From Algoriphagus sp. (GTDB lineage: Bacteria; Bacteroidota; Bacteroidia; Cytophagales; Cyclobacteriaceae): 44,710 nucleotides of DNA. Location of the stretch: positions 1 through 44,710 of the forward strand of contig JAJTDZ010000005.1 of assembly GCA_021298245.1 (NCBI GenBank), read 5' to 3'. Positions 8,897 through 18,136 of the stretch are shown here, in pieces. The number at the start of each line of letters is the position of its first letter. Position 1 is the first letter of the stretch. The notes beneath the pieces are model-generated. The model worked only from the letters and a program-made list of their open reading frames with translations, did not search any database and had not been told where the DNA came from. The translations under genes and the position numbers were made by a program.

Positions 8897-8957
8897 AGAA
8901 GAATTCTTCTTTAAAATTCATCCTTTACTTGCCTTTATACGAAGTAAATGGAAGTAA
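8897..8957. promoter_or_regulatory. Cluster of palindrome and short repeats upstream of the T9SS protein gene
   Basis: A perfect 14-base palindrome AGAAGAATTCTTCT lies at 8897-8910. TTTACTT (8924-8930) and AAGTAAA (8942-8948) form an inverted repeat. GAAGTAA occurs twice 10 bases apart (8941-8947 and 8951-8957), one helical turn. They lie 38-98 bases before the start at 8859, a plausible place for regulator binding; the rest of the 307-base gap (8860-9166) holds the sdh promoter and otherwise nothing I recognise. Confidence 0.3.
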
Positions 8958-9088
8958 GGTGAAAAACCTTCAAAAATTAAAACAATAAAAATGAACAGAC
9001 TGTTGGAACCCCATAAAAAAAAGATAACCGTTAAGCGAAACTTTATTATTTAGAATCGTTTAAAATAAGAAATAGAAAAAAAGACAGA

Positions 9089-9119
9089 TTGGATACTACT
9101 CATCTCGCATGTAAATTTG
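9089..9119 (+). promoter_or_regulatory. Promoter of the sdhCAB operon
   Basis: TTG (9089-9091), a 20-base spacer and TAAATTTG (9112-9119) match the Bacteroidota -33/-7 promoter (TTTG, TAnnTTTG) with normal spacing. Transcription would begin a few bases later, leaving a leader of about 40 bases before the sdhC ATG at 9167. Confidence 0.75.
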
Positions 9120-9166
9120 GCAATCTTTTCGCGCTTAATTTCGTCTAAAACAAATCAAAGTATTTT

Positions 9167-9850
9167 ATGACTTGGGTTACCAAAACCTTGAATAGCACTT
9201 TAGGAAGAAAATTAATTATGGCACTTACGGGCCTCTTCCTAATCCTGTTCTTGACAGGACACGTCTCTGGAAATTTACTCCTATTTAAGGGAGATGGTGG
9301 TCAGGCGTTTAATATGTATGCCAAGTTTATGACTACCAACCCTGCAGTAAAATTACTTTCCTACTTGACCTACATTTCTGTGATTGGTCATATAATTTAT
9401 TCCATTCTCTTAACTCGTCACAATGCCTCGGCGAGACCTGTGTCTTATTCCACCAGCAAGGGTGGAACCAATAGCTCATGGAATTCTCGGAATATGGGTA
9501 TTTTGGGAACCATCATTCTTATTTTTCTTGTCGTTCACTTGCAAGGATTTTGGGCGGAAATGCATTGGGGAGAGGTGCCTACCATCAGTTATGATGGAGA
9601 AAATTATAAAAACTTATACCTGATCGTCAGCGAAGCATTTAAGCAAGAATGGTTGGTGGCCTTGTATGTAGCAGCTATGATTTTTTTAGGTTTCCACCTT
9701 TCCCATGGGTTCAGTTCGGCTTTTCAAACCCTGGGTTTGAGCCATAAAAAATATTCTCCTGCGATTGAATGGATAGGTAGAATCTATTGCGTGATCGTTC
9801 CAGCCACCTTTGCATCTATGCCTCTTTACATTTATTTCTCAAGTTTATAA
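9167..9850 (+). CDS. sdhC: Succinate dehydrogenase cytochrome b subunit (Bacteroidota b558 type)
   Basis: This 227-residue protein is the single membrane anchor of the succinate:quinone oxidoreductase. Five hydrophobic segments are visible, at about residues 15-35, 60-80, 105-125, 155-175 and 200-225. The histidines in FLTGHVSGNLLLF, VIGHIIYSILLTRH, LVVHLQGFW and FHLSHGFSSAF are placed as expected for the two haem b groups of the B. subtilis/Wolinella-like type. No separate sdhD is present, as usual for this type. It is first in sdhCAB, with 10 bases to sdhA, and has its own promoter upstream. Confidence 0.95.
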   Translation: MTWVTKTLNSTLGRKLIMALTGLFLILFLTGHVSGNLLLFKGDGGQAFNMYAKFMTTNPAVKLLSYLTYISVIGHIIYSILLTRHNASARPVSYSTSKGGTNSSWNSRNMGILGTIILIFLVVHLQGFWAEMHWGEVPTISYDGENYKNLYLIVSEAFKQEWLVALYVAAMIFLGFHLSHGFSSAFQTLGLSHKKYSPAIEWIGRIYCVIVPATFASMPLYIYFSSL

Positions 9851-9860
9851 ATAGTCCTTT

Positions 9861-11795
9861 ATGATATTAGATTCCAAAATACCTGCTGGCCCCTTGGCAG
9901 AAAAGTGGACTAAGCACAAGTTTTCAAGTAAGCTGGTCAATCCTGCCAACAAAAGAAAGTATGAAGTGATTGTAGTGGGAACAGGTCTAGCTGGTGCATC
10001 TGCTGCAGCTTCTTTGGCTGAACTTGGATACAATGTCAAAGCTTTTTGCTTTCAAGATAGCCCGAGAAGAGCGCACTCCATTGCAGCTCAGGGAGGAATC
10101 AATGCAGCTAAAAACTACCAAAACGACGGGGACTCTATATACAGACTTTTCTACGACACCATTAAGGGAGGGGATTACCGTGCTCGTGAGGGGAATGTAT
10201 ACCGCTTGGCAGAGGTGTCGGTAAAAATTATCGATCAATGCGTGGCGCAAGGGGTTCCTTTTGCAAGAGAATATGGAGGGCTTTTGGCCAACCGTTCCTT
10301 CGGGGGAGCTCAAGTGTCCCGTACCTTTTATGCCCGTGGACAAACGGGACAGCAATTGTTGTTGGGGGCCTATTCTGCCTTGAGCCGTCAGGTTGCCAAT
10401 GGAAAAGTAAAATTATTTCCGCGTACAGAAATGATGGACTTGGTGGTCATTGATGGCCAAGCCAAAGGGATTGTTACCCGTAATCTTATCACAGGTGCCA
10501 TCGAAACTCATGCTGCACACGCCGTACTATTGTGTACTGGGGGCTATGGCAACGTGTTCTTCCTTTCTACCAATGCCATGGGTTCTAACGTGACTGCAGC
10601 CTGGAGAGCACACAAGCGTGGAGCACTTTTTGCCAACCCTTGCTTTACTCAGATTCACCCAACCTGTATCCCAGTTTCGGGAGACCACCAGTCTAAGTTG
10701 ACCCTCATGTCTGAATCGCTTCGTAACGATGGACGAGTGTGGGTACCGGCAACGCAAGAAATTGCAGAGAAACTCAGAAAAGGGCAAATCAAAGCAAACG
10801 ATATTAAGGAAGAGGATCGCGACTATTTCTTGGAGCGTAAGTATCCTTCTTTCGGTAACCTCGTACCTCGTGACGTGGCTTCCCGTAATGCCAAATACGT
10901 ATGCGACGAAGGTCGTGGAGTAAACGAAACCGGTGAGGCAGTATTCCTAGACTTCCGTGATGCGATCAAGAGAGATACGCGAAAGATCATTGAACAGAAG
11001 TATGGCAACCTCTTTGATATGTACAAGCAGATCACTGGAGAGGATCCGTATGAAACGCCGATGATGATCTATCCGGCGGTGCACTACACCATGGGAGGTC
11101 TTTGGGTGGATTACAATTTGATGACCACCGTTCCTGGATTGTATGCCTTGGGTGAAGCTAACTTCTCCGAGCACGGAGCCAATCGTCTAGGTGCCTCGGC
11201 TCTGATGCAGGGTCTCGCTGACGGATATTTTGTAATTCCCTACACGGTAGGAGATTATTTGGCTCAACTTGCCCCAACCAAAGTCGACGAAAATCATCCG
11301 GAATTTGCTCGTGCAAAAGAAGAGGTGGAACAGGGTATTGAGCAACTATTAAAAATTAATGGTACCAAGCCAGTGGATTATTTTCACAAAAGATTGGGTA
11401 AGATCATGTGGGATAAATGCGGTATGGCCCGAACAGAACCAGGATTAAAGGAAGCCAAAGCAGAGATTCAAGCCTTGAAAAAAGAGTTTTGGTCAAATGT
11501 AAAGGTGTTAGGTACCAATGAGGAACTCAATCAAACCCTCGAGAAAGCCAACCGCGTGGCTGACTTCTTGGAGCTTGGAGAACTGATGGTAGATGATGCC
11601 TTGAATAGAAATGAATCCTGTGGAGGCCACTTCCGTGAAGAATACCAAACACCAGATGGGGAAGCTTTGCGTGACGATGAAAATTACGCCTATGTGGCAG
11701 CATGGAAATACCGCGGTGAAGGAAAAGAGGAAGAGTTGGTCAAAGAAGAACTGGTCTTTGAAAATGTGAAGCTTACCCAGCGTTCCTACAAATAA
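9861..11795 (+). CDS. sdhA: Succinate dehydrogenase/fumarate reductase flavoprotein subunit
   Basis: SdhA oxidises succinate to fumarate and passes electrons to SdhB. The 644-residue protein has an FAD-binding [18 protein letters not shown] near residue 40. The covalent-flavin histidine is in [18 protein letters not shown]. Substrate and catalytic elements are seen in [15 protein letters not shown] and [13 protein letters not shown], and [20 protein letters not shown] with [13 protein letters not shown] lies in the second FAD contact. Length is normal and no residue appears to be missing. The N-terminus carries about 30 extra residues before the Rossmann motif, common in Bacteroidota. The codon use is enriched in CGT/GGT compared with neighbouring genes, as expected for high expression. 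Confidence 0.97.
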   Translation: MILDSKIPAGPLAEKWTKHKFSSKLVNPANKRKYEVIVVGTGLAGASAAASLAELGYNVKAFCFQDSPRRAHSIAAQGGINAAKNYQNDGDSIYRLFYDTIKGGDYRAREGNVYRLAEVSVKIIDQCVAQGVPFAREYGGLLANRSFGGAQVSRTFYARGQTGQQLLLGAYSALSRQVANGKVKLFPRTEMMDLVVIDGQAKGIVTRNLITGAIETHAAHAVLLCTGGYGNVFFLSTNAMGSNVTAAWRAHKRGALFANPCFTQIHPTCIPVSGDHQSKLTLMSESLRNDGRVWVPATQEIAEKLRKGQIKANDIKEEDRDYFLERKYPSFGNLVPRDVASRNAKYVCDEGRGVNETGEAVFLDFRDAIKRDTRKIIEQKYGNLFDMYKQITGEDPYETPMMIYPAVHYTMGGLWVDYNLMTTVPGLYALGEANFSEHGANRLGASALMQGLADGYFVIPYTVGDYLAQLAPTKVDENHPEFARAKEEVEQGIEQLLKINGTKPVDYFHKRLGKIMWDKCGMARTEPGLKEAKAEIQALKKEFWSNVKVLGTNEELNQTLEKANRVADFLELGELMVDDALNRNESCGGHFREEYQTPDGEALRDDENYAYVAAWKYRGEGKEEELVKEELVFENVKLTQRSYK

Positions 11796-11860
11796 GTAAT
11801 TGACAATCATTTAAGCTGAGATCCAAGGCGATTGACTCAAAATAAAACTAGCGTAGACAG

Positions 11861-12610
11861 ATGAAATTGACTTTAAAAATCTGGAGACAGAAAAATGCGG
11901 CAGACAAAGGGGGATTTGTTACTTATGTAGCAGAGCATGTGTCTAAAGACATGTCTTTCTTGGAAATGTTGGACGTTTTGAATGACCAACTTACCGAAAA
12001 AGGGGAGGACCCGGTACATTTTGATCACGACTGCCGCGAGGGAATCTGTGGAATGTGCTCCTTGTACATCAATGGTAAACCACATGGACCGCTACAGACA
12101 ACTACCTGTCAGTTGCACATGCGCTCATTTTCGGATGGGGAGACCATAACGATCGAGCCTTGGAGAGCAAAAGCCTTTCCTGTGGTCAAAGACTTGGTAG
12201 TCAACCGATCTGCTTTTGATCGTATCATACAGGCTGGAGGCTATGTGTCTGTCAATACCGGTGGTGTACCCGATGCCAATGAGATTCCAATCCCAAAAAC
12301 CGTGGCAGATCTTGCCATGGATGCTGCCCAATGTATAGGTTGTGGTGCTTGCGTGGCAGCATGTAAAAATGCCTCAGCCATGCTTTTCACTTCTGCGAAA
12401 GTTTCTCAACTGGCTTTATTGCCACAAGGACAGGTAGAGCGTAAAACCAGAGCGGAAAAAATGGTAGCTCAGATGGATGCAGAAGGCTTCGGAGCTTGTA
12501 CCAATACCGGAGCCTGTGAAGCAGAATGTCCGAAAGGCATTTCTATCACCAATATTGCACGCATGAATCGTGAATACTTCTCTGCTGTAGTGAGCAGCGA
12601 AAACATGTAA
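11861..12610 (+). CDS. sdhB: Succinate dehydrogenase/fumarate reductase iron-sulfur subunit
   Basis: This 249-residue subunit carries electrons from SdhA to the haem/quinone site in SdhC. All three cluster-binding motifs are visible. The [2Fe-2S] site is [20 protein letters not shown] with a later TTCQLHM (residues about 53-90). The [4Fe-4S] site is [15 protein letters not shown]. The third cluster is bound by [15 protein letters not shown]. It lies 65 bases after sdhA and ends just before a strong terminator, so it closes the operon. Confidence 0.97.
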   Translation: MKLTLKIWRQKNAADKGGFVTYVAEHVSKDMSFLEMLDVLNDQLTEKGEDPVHFDHDCREGICGMCSLYINGKPHGPLQTTTCQLHMRSFSDGETITIEPWRAKAFPVVKDLVVNRSAFDRIIQAGGYVSVNTGGVPDANEIPIPKTVADLAMDAAQCIGCGACVAACKNASAMLFTSAKVSQLALLPQGQVERKTRAEKMVAQMDAEGFGACTNTGACEAECPKGISITNIARMNREYFSAVVSSENM

Positions 12611-12628
12611 TTTTTATTAAGCCAACTG

Positions 12629-12657
12629 AAAAGGGCAGGTTCTTCCTGCCCTTTTTT
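12629..12657 (+). terminator. Intrinsic terminator after sdhB
   Basis: GGGCAGG (12633-12639) and CCTGCCC (12645-12651) form a GC-rich stem around a 5-base loop, extended by A/T pairs and followed by TTTTTT. It sits 18 bases after the sdhB stop and, because AAAA precedes the stem, may also serve the convergent cytochrome gene. Confidence 0.9.
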
Positions 12658-13771
12658 ATTTTCTATCCATTTGATTGATCCACTCTCGGATCAAAGCCAC
12701 CCCCTCTGTATGAATACTAGTTCGCCCCAATTCAGGCATGGCCACGCCGATTTCTGTAGAATTCATGCGATGCAAAAGAATGGAAGCATCCCCATCCCCA
12801 GGGACAATGTCGTAGGTATGTGAGCCAGATCCCTTTCCAGCAGCTACAGGGGTTTTGTAGATGCCCAACTTCAATGGGTCTTTTTGTCCGTAGGTAAGAA
12901 ATAGTCCTGAAGTGCTTGCTGGACCCTCTGCCCGATGACAATGGGAACAGTTGATGTCCAAGTAGGCCATGGCCCGGTCATTTAAGATTTGGTTGGTGTC
13001 CTCGTAGTTGACTAGTGAGGGATGAGCCGATTTACCTTCAAAGCCAACCAATTTGCCGATTTTGGTCCAATGCGCCAATTGATTTTCAGCTCCATCTTTA
13101 TACTCAAAATCATGATTCAGATGCCTAGTTTGTACGCCTAGAGGAGCCAGGGATTCATTTTTATTGTGGCAACTCTTGCATTGATTTTTGTTGGGGACCA
13201 AATAATTGATCACCTGCTCTTCGCCAGATTGGTTGATAAAGCGGACTTCTTTTTCTGCGCCTACTACTTTCAAGACGGCATCTGTCTGAGATTCATTCCA
13301 GAGGTAAGGATAGGCCTCCCAGCCGCTTTCCTCGTGAATCATCAAACGGGTTTCGATAATTCTTCGCTCTCCCTCCGGTTTTCTAAAGTCAGCGGGGTAG
13401 TAAAAATTCTTGATCAAGATTGTCCCTTGAGGCAAACTGAGTTCTTCACCTTCAAGACTGGCTTGTGTACCCTCGGGAAGGTAGACAAATCGACTCTTTA
13501 AAGCATAATCCGTAAATAGGGAAGATGCGGGTTGGTAGGGGAGAATGTGAGCGCTTGGGCTAAGAGATGCCATTTCCCCGTCAAAAAAACCATAGGTGGA
13601 TAGTCTTCGGTAGGGAAATTCTCCATCTGCTTCCTCAGGTACTAAGGCTTCTTCTATTGATTCGGACATTGCCTCCTGTTCGCTCGTATGTGGAGCGCAG
13701 GAAGCCATCAGTCCTACAAGGAGTAAAAAGGTATAAACTTGGCTTACAGATTTTTTAATCGACTCGTTCAT
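12656..13771 (-). CDS. Diheme c-type cytochrome lipoprotein (SO2930/HNE_0200 family, TIGR03806-like)
   Basis: The 371-residue protein has a lipoprotein signal with the lipobox cysteine at residue 25 (GLMASC). Two c-type haem motifs follow, CKSCH (198-202) and CSHCH (275-279). The flanking APLGVQTRHLNHDF and RAEGPASTSGLFL segments are what I recall for the TIGR03806 family, later named SO2930 family diheme cytochrome. The N-terminal 180 residues form a separate domain without haem. It starts 11 bases after the beta-helix lipoprotein gene; these two families are known to occur as a two-gene pair. An extracytoplasmic electron-transfer role is likely, but the substrate is unknown. Confidence 0.85.
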   Translation of the reverse strand: MNESIKKSVSQVYTFLLLVGLMASCAPHTSEQEAMSESIEEALVPEEADGEFPYRRLSTYGFFDGEMASLSPSAHILPYQPASSLFTDYALKSRFVYLPEGTQASLEGEELSLPQGTILIKNFYYPADFRKPEGERRIIETRLMIHEESGWEAYPYLWNESQTDAVLKVVGAEKEVRFINQSGEEQVINYLVPNKNQCKSCHNKNESLAPLGVQTRHLNHDFEYKDGAENQLAHWTKIGKLVGFEGKSAHPSLVNYEDTNQILNDRAMAYLDINCSHCHRAEGPASTSGLFLTYGQKDPLKLGIYKTPVAAGKGSGSHTYDIVPGDGDASILLHRMNSTEIGVAMPELGRTSIHTEGVALIREWINQMDRK

Positions 13772-13782
13772 CCTCTATTAAT

Positions 13783-15075
13783 TCATTTTGAAATAACTAG
13801 CGAAAGTCGGTCTCCTGTAGGGCCTTTACACTGCTGGAAAGGGCTATAATCACTAAAAGAGTCGATATTATCTTCTCCTTCCATCAGATAGAAGCGCGTA
13901 AAGCGAAGGGATCCCATAGTGGGTTCCTGAATACAGATCCGCATGGGGTTACTTTCGATAGAGGTACTGATGGACTCGTCCCAAATGCCGTCGTAGATGA
14001 TGTCTTGGGTTTTTAGCCATCCATGTGCATTGTACAGGCTGACTAGTTGACCTAGTTCTCGACTCAGGTCAGGAAGGCTAAGTAAGGATCCCCTGTCGTA
14101 ACTATTGTCGTGGACAAAGATATCTGAAGTATAGGGAGACCAGTTGGGCGCTTCTGCTGGAAAGCCAGTTACTTGGTAGCTAGCAATAGCCACTCCATAG
14201 GTCTTGTTTCCTAGTATTCGGTTGTTGAATATTTCCACTTCTTTGGCAGCCAGCAAAACAATGCCCGATCCAGGAGGGATCATGGTGACGGTATTGCCAT
14301 TAGGTCCATCCCCGATTGGGGTCGCAAAATTCTCGTGGTTGTTGTTTACAATGTCGTTGTCGTAAATACGGGTTTGACGGCCATCCCCTTTGGGTAGCCC
14401 AGGGAGGTTAAACACCAAAATACCTCCTGCATTGTCACGGGCAGTATTCCCAAATACTTCAGCTCGATCACAGTTTTCGATTTCTATCCCTGCCACATTG
14501 CCAAAAGCCAGGGAGTTTTTGACTACAATATCTTCGGATTGGCCTACGTAGATGCCTGCATCCTTGGAGTGAGAAGCAATGCATCCATCGATCAATACAT
14601 TTTTGCACTGTACGGGATAGATGGCGTAGGTTCCGTTTTTAGATTTGTCCCCATGGGTCCAAGTGACGTTGATTTTACGAAAGGTGATTCCGTCGGTATG
14701 TTGGGCTTTGATTCCATCACCTGGGGCATCCTCAATGCTCAACTCTTCAATGGTAATGTCCTTGCCTACGATTTTCACCCCTTCCCCGCCGGACTTCAAA
14801 TTGCGAAAGGAAAGCACCGTTTTATCCATTCCATCTCCTTGGATTCTAATGGCAGTTTTATTATCAAGGATAAGTTGGGTTTTGAGTTCGTAAAATCCCT
14901 CGGGAATGTGGATAGTGCTGGAGTCTTCCGCAAGAATAAAGGCTTCTACCAAAGCATCCACTTCTTCAGGAGTAGCTCGACGCAAATTGGAACTGTCAAA
15001 GGTCTGTTCATCCGATTGGGAACTGCAGCCAAATATCAGGAGTGTTATACAAAAGAAAAGTAGAAGTCGGGTCAT
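13783..15075 (-). CDS. Parallel beta-helix lipoprotein (TIGR03805-like)
   Basis: This 430-residue protein has a lipoprotein signal with lipobox cysteine 17 (LLIFGC). Its middle is a right-handed parallel beta-helix of about 22-residue rungs, seen in repeated N/D-rich turns such as GIYVGQSEDIVVKNSLAFGN, then GIEIENCDRAEVFGNTARDN and GILVFNLPG (about residues 110-300). Such folds often bind or cleave polysaccharides, but I see no known catalytic motif. The first gene of a two-gene unit with the diheme cytochrome downstream, it matches a recurrent pair in Proteobacteria and Bacteroidota. The role of the pair is not known to me. Confidence 0.82.
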   Translation of the reverse strand: MTRLLLFFCITLLIFGCSSQSDEQTFDSSNLRRATPEEVDALVEAFILAEDSSTIHIPEGFYELKTQLILDNKTAIRIQGDGMDKTVLSFRNLKSGGEGVKIVGKDITIEELSIEDAPGDGIKAQHTDGITFRKINVTWTHGDKSKNGTYAIYPVQCKNVLIDGCIASHSKDAGIYVGQSEDIVVKNSLAFGNVAGIEIENCDRAEVFGNTARDNAGGILVFNLPGLPKGDGRQTRIYDNDIVNNNHENFATPIGDGPNGNTVTMIPPGSGIVLLAAKEVEIFNNRILGNKTYGVAIASYQVTGFPAEAPNWSPYTSDIFVHDNSYDRGSLLSLPDLSRELGQLVSLYNAHGWLKTQDIIYDGIWDESISTSIESNPMRICIQEPTMGSLRFTRFYLMEGEDNIDSFSDYSPFQQCKGPTGDRLSLVISK

Positions 15076-15274
15076 TTCAAGTGTGGGTAGCTATTTCTTT
15101 AGCGCTTTCTTCAGGAATTGTAATGGGTTCCTTTCAATATCCAATTTTGGCAATAGAAACTGAGGTTGGGTTTATTCTTAAGGTAGGAAATTTGAGAAAA
15201 AATGGGAGTGATTCCAAATGAATACGACTCTATGGAGTTTATAAGAAGTTAATCAGCCTGAAATTTCACGCAAT

Positions 15275-15301
15275 AAAAATTCGTTCTCAGTTAGAATTTT
15301 T
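15275..15301. other. A/T-rich inverted repeat in the gap before the outer-membrane protein gene
   Basis: AAAAATTC (15275-15282) and GAATTTTT (15294-15301) form an 8-bp inverted repeat with an 11-base loop, about 40 bases before the ATG at 15344. It may be a regulator site or chance in an A/T-rich region. The rest of the 268-base gap shows no convincing promoter or RNA. Confidence 0.25.
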
Positions 15302-15343
15302 CTTTTCTTGTTTTAGTTTTAGGAAACTATTTATCATCTAATT

Positions 15344-15934
15344 ATGAAAAAAGGTCTTCTCCTTCTAGCATTTTTAACATTTGCTGCTGCGGCTCAAGCC
15401 CAAATAGGTGTTCGTGCCGGTATTGGCTCCTCAAACTTCTCCAATGAAGATTCACAACGTGCATTAACCTCCATAACGAGAGTTCATTTCGGCGCTTACT
15501 ATGGATTAAAGGCAACTGAAAAAATTACTGTTGAGCCCGGCTTTTTCTATTCAGGAAAAGGGTTCAAAACAATTCCATTGGGTACAACGGAAAATATCAA
15601 GGAGAGCTTTTCTTACTTGGATATTCCTGTTTTGGCTCGATATGCTGTTACCAGTGAATTTAATGTGTTTGCTGGCCCTCAGGTTGGTTTTTTGCTTGCT
15701 CGAACTCGTACAGATAAAAATGGAAAGAATACGACTACCGAACCAATTGGTGGGTATGAAGTAGGTGCAGTTTTAGGCTTAGCTTACCAATTGGCCTCTG
15801 ATCTGAATATTCAGTTTAGCTACGATTTTGGATTGTCACCCTTCAACTATTACGATGTCAAGGTGAATAACACCGTATTCAAACTTTCTGTAGGGTATAC
15901 TATCCCGTCCAAACAGAAAATTCTTCCTCAATAA
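15344..15934 (+). CDS. Outer-membrane beta-barrel protein (PorT/OmpX-like)
   Basis: A 196-residue protein with a clear signal peptide (MKKGLLLLAFLTFAAAAQA, cleavage before QIGVRAG). The mature part is made of alternating amphipathic strands with aromatic ends, such as GAYYGLKATEKITVEPGFFY and NIQFSYDFGLSPFNYY, and ends in FKLSVGYTI. This is the pattern of the eight-stranded outer membrane protein beta-barrel family common in Bacteroidota. No specific cargo or enzyme activity can be assigned. It is monocistronic and converges on ruvC, with 5 bases between stops. Confidence 0.8.
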   Translation: MKKGLLLLAFLTFAAAAQAQIGVRAGIGSSNFSNEDSQRALTSITRVHFGAYYGLKATEKITVEPGFFYSGKGFKTIPLGTTENIKESFSYLDIPVLARYAVTSEFNVFAGPQVGFLLARTRTDKNGKNTTTEPIGGYEVGAVLGLAYQLASDLNIQFSYDFGLSPFNYYDVKVNNTVFKLSVGYTIPSKQKILPQ

Positions 15935-15939
15935 AGGGA

Positions 15940-16515
15940 TTATTTCTTTAGTCGGCTGGGATTATCTTCAATGAAGGACTTCCAGCCTTCATTTCTTCCA
16001 CGAGTTTGCATTCTCCCTTCGTGGAAGTGGTGGCATAGGGCCACAGCTAATGCATCTGTAGCATCCAACAGTTTGGGGAGTTCCTCAATTCCTAGTAAGG
16101 TTTGCAGCATGGCTGCCACCTGTTCCTTAGAGGCATTTCCATTTCCAGTCACCGATTGCTTTACTTTCTTTGGGGAATATTCCGTAATGGAAATTTCTTT
16201 GGATAATGCTGCTGCCATGGCTACCCCCTGAGCTCGACCCAACTTGAGCATGGATTGCACGTTGGCCCCATAAAAAGGTGCCTCTAAAGCCATGGAATCG
16301 GGTGCAAATTCATCCAAAATGCCGCATATGCGCTCAAAAATTTTCTTCAGCTTGAGTTCGTGAGTTTCGTACTTTTTGAGGTGGATGACCCCAAATTGAA
16401 GGAGTTTAAATTTTTTTCCTTCAGTCAAAATCACCCCATAGCCCATGACATTGGTTCCAGGATCTATTCCTAAAATGATTTTTTCTGTAGTGGATTTGCC
16501 TTGGGGTGTTATCAC
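15940..16515 (-). CDS. ruvC: Crossover junction endodeoxyribonuclease RuvC
   Basis: RuvC cuts Holliday junctions during recombination. The 191-residue protein has the first catalytic Asp in LGIDPGTNVMGYGV, a Glu in MALEAPFYG and the last acidic pair in DATDALAVALCHHF, all in the right order. Family members are usually 160-190 residues. The reading frame starts at GTG 16515, giving an extension of about 14 residues before the first strand; no ATG is available between it and the first catalytic motif, so GTG is the likely start. The C-terminal tail after the last acidic motif is basic. Confidence 0.95.
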   Translation of the reverse strand: MITPQGKSTTEKIILGIDPGTNVMGYGVILTEGKKFKLLQFGVIHLKKYETHELKLKKIFERICGILDEFAPDSMALEAPFYGANVQSMLKLGRAQGVAMAAALSKEISITEYSPKKVKQSVTGNGNASKEQVAAMLQTLLGIEELPKLLDATDALAVALCHHFHEGRMQTRGRNEGWKSFIEDNPSRLKK

Positions 16516-16668
16516 AGGACCAAGTTAAAAGAAATGATAAGATTCTACAGCTTCAAGGAACTAAAACTCCAATTTTCTCTATTCATCCTACCCTAGAATT
16601 ATCCAGGAGATGTTTGCCTACCAAGATTCAAAGAAGAATCCGTACTTTTAGGAATCCTTTGGTGAGCC

Positions 16669-16920
16669 ATGAGTGACCTTGAATTTGATCTTCTGGATGA
16701 ACTCTATTTTGTGCAAGATTTTGCCTACCTAAAGGCTACGCTTAGGTGGGAAGAAGAAACTCTTGTGGACACCCTGCACCTCCTCTATGAAAAGGGATGG
16801 ATCAAATGTTTTACCCAACCTGATCAAGAATGTTTTGGAGAAGTTGACTTGCGGAGAAATGGAAAGGATTTATTGTATCTAGCTACAAAAAAAGGGCTCA
16901 TGGCCCATACCACGCTTTAG
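16669..16920 (+). CDS. Small conserved-looking protein of unknown function, winged-helix-like
   Basis: I do not recognise a named family for this 83-residue protein. It is acidic at the N-terminus (MSDLEFDLLDELYFVQ), then has a helix-turn-helix-like region (LKATLRWEEETLVDTLHLLYEKGWIKCF) and a beta hairpin-like EVDLRRNGKDLLYLATKKG, the pattern of a winged-helix domain. Its stop is one base before the start of the SpoIIE phosphatase gene, so the two are almost certainly co-transcribed. Acting with or on that phosphatase is a reasonable guess only. The 153 bases upstream hold no clear promoter match. Confidence 0.7.
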   Translation: MSDLEFDLLDELYFVQDFAYLKATLRWEEETLVDTLHLLYEKGWIKCFTQPDQECFGEVDLRRNGKDLLYLATKKGLMAHTTL

Positions 16921-16921
16921 T

Positions 16922-18133
16922 ATGGAAGCCGATAACTACAAATACCAACGCAAGGAATTGGAGCTGAAGGCCCTTTTGGAAATTACGCAAGCCATCAATG
17001 AAAATCAATCCGAAGAGGTATTGATCACTATTTTCAAATTTACCTGCTTGGTTCACCTCAATATAAGTTCTTTGATTTTTTACATGTCCAAAGAAGGGAC
17101 ATTTGAGCGCAGAATTTCCCATGGGGTAAAGACGAAAACCCCCGCTATCCTCTTGGCAGAGGCCATAGAAGAAGACAAAGATTCTGGCAACCTTTCCATA
17201 CAATTGCAAGAAGGATTTTCTTTCTCCGAGCTAGAGACCTACCTGCCAGTGTACCACAAGGAAACGCTATTGGCTATCCTTTTTTTAACTAGAAAATCAA
17301 AAACCCAAGACCTGGATTTAGATTTTACCCAAGCCTTAGCGAATATTTTGGTCGTGGCGCTGGAAAACAAGAGATTTTCTAGAAGGCAAGTAGAGCAGGA
17401 GGTACTCAAACGAGAGGTAGAAATTGCCTCCCAAGTGCAGCAACTCTTGCTTCCTTCCTCCTTACCAGATACAGAGGTATTGAAAGCCAAGGTGACCTAC
17501 ATTCCTCACAGCAAAGTAGGGGGAGATTATTACGACTTGATTCGGAGTCGGGAAAACAAGGTCTATTTTTGTATTGCCGACGTCTCTGGAAAAGGAATGG
17601 CTGCAGCATTATTGATGTCGAATTTTCAAGCAGCCCTTCGGACCTTGCTGAGGAGTAATGCAGATTTAGAAACCATCATTCATCAATTAAATTTTACCCT
17701 ATTCGATACCACCAAAGGGGATCGATTCATTACATTTTTTGTGGGGGAATATGATTTTAGTACTCGAAGTCTAAGATTTGTCAACGCAGGGCACAATCCG
17801 CCACTGTTGCTTCATCAGGAACAAAAAAAAGTGGAATACCTAGAGGCTGGTACCACCCTATTGGGAGCTTTCGAAACTTTGCCCTTTTTGGAAATAGGAA
17901 AAAGAGATCAACTGAAGGACTTTACCCTTCACCTCTATACCGATGGCCTCACAGAGGCAAAAAATCCTCTGGAAGAGGAATTTGGAGAAAAAAGATTTCG
18001 AGAGTTTGTTGAAAAAAGCCAATTTCCCGATCCAAAGGAATTTCATTACGAGTTTATGAAGGTGATTAGAAATTTTTCCCAAGATACTCCGCTGCAGGAT
18101 GATTTGACCTTGCTGAGTTTACGCTTTCATTGA
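16922..18133 (+). CDS. GAF-SpoIIE serine/threonine phosphatase (PP2C family, RsbU-like)
   Basis: This 403-residue cytoplasmic protein has a GAF-like sensor domain (about residues 20-155), a linking helix with VEIASQVQQLLLPSSLP, and a C-terminal SpoIIE/PP2C phosphatase domain. The metal-binding residues are present: KVGGDYYDLI, CIADVSGKGMAAALLMSNFQ, FVNAGHNPPLLL, LYTDGLTEAKN and the final QDDLTLLSLR. The enzyme therefore looks active. Such proteins dephosphorylate STAS anti-sigma antagonists in partner-switching systems, but no STAS or HPK-like anti-sigma gene lies in this window. It sits between the small unknown protein and a deacetylase gene 3 bases downstream. Confidence 0.93.
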   Translation: MEADNYKYQRKELELKALLEITQAINENQSEEVLITIFKFTCLVHLNISSLIFYMSKEGTFERRISHGVKTKTPAILLAEAIEEDKDSGNLSIQLQEGFSFSELETYLPVYHKETLLAILFLTRKSKTQDLDLDFTQALANILVVALENKRFSRRQVEQEVLKREVEIASQVQQLLLPSSLPDTEVLKAKVTYIPHSKVGGDYYDLIRSRENKVYFCIADVSGKGMAAALLMSNFQAALRTLLRSNADLETIIHQLNFTLFDTTKGDRFITFFVGEYDFSTRSLRFVNAGHNPPLLLHQEQKKVEYLEAGTTLLGAFETLPFLEIGKRDQLKDFTLHLYTDGLTEAKNPLEEEFGEKRFREFVEKSQFPDPKEFHYEFMKVIRNFSQDTPLQDDLTLLSLRFH

Positions 18134-18136
18134 CCC

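Noticed and set aside
9987..11810. Many long open frames in other frames of sdhA, on both strands
   Set aside because: They overlap the well-conserved sdhA, have no recognisable domain and follow its codon pattern, so they are shadows.
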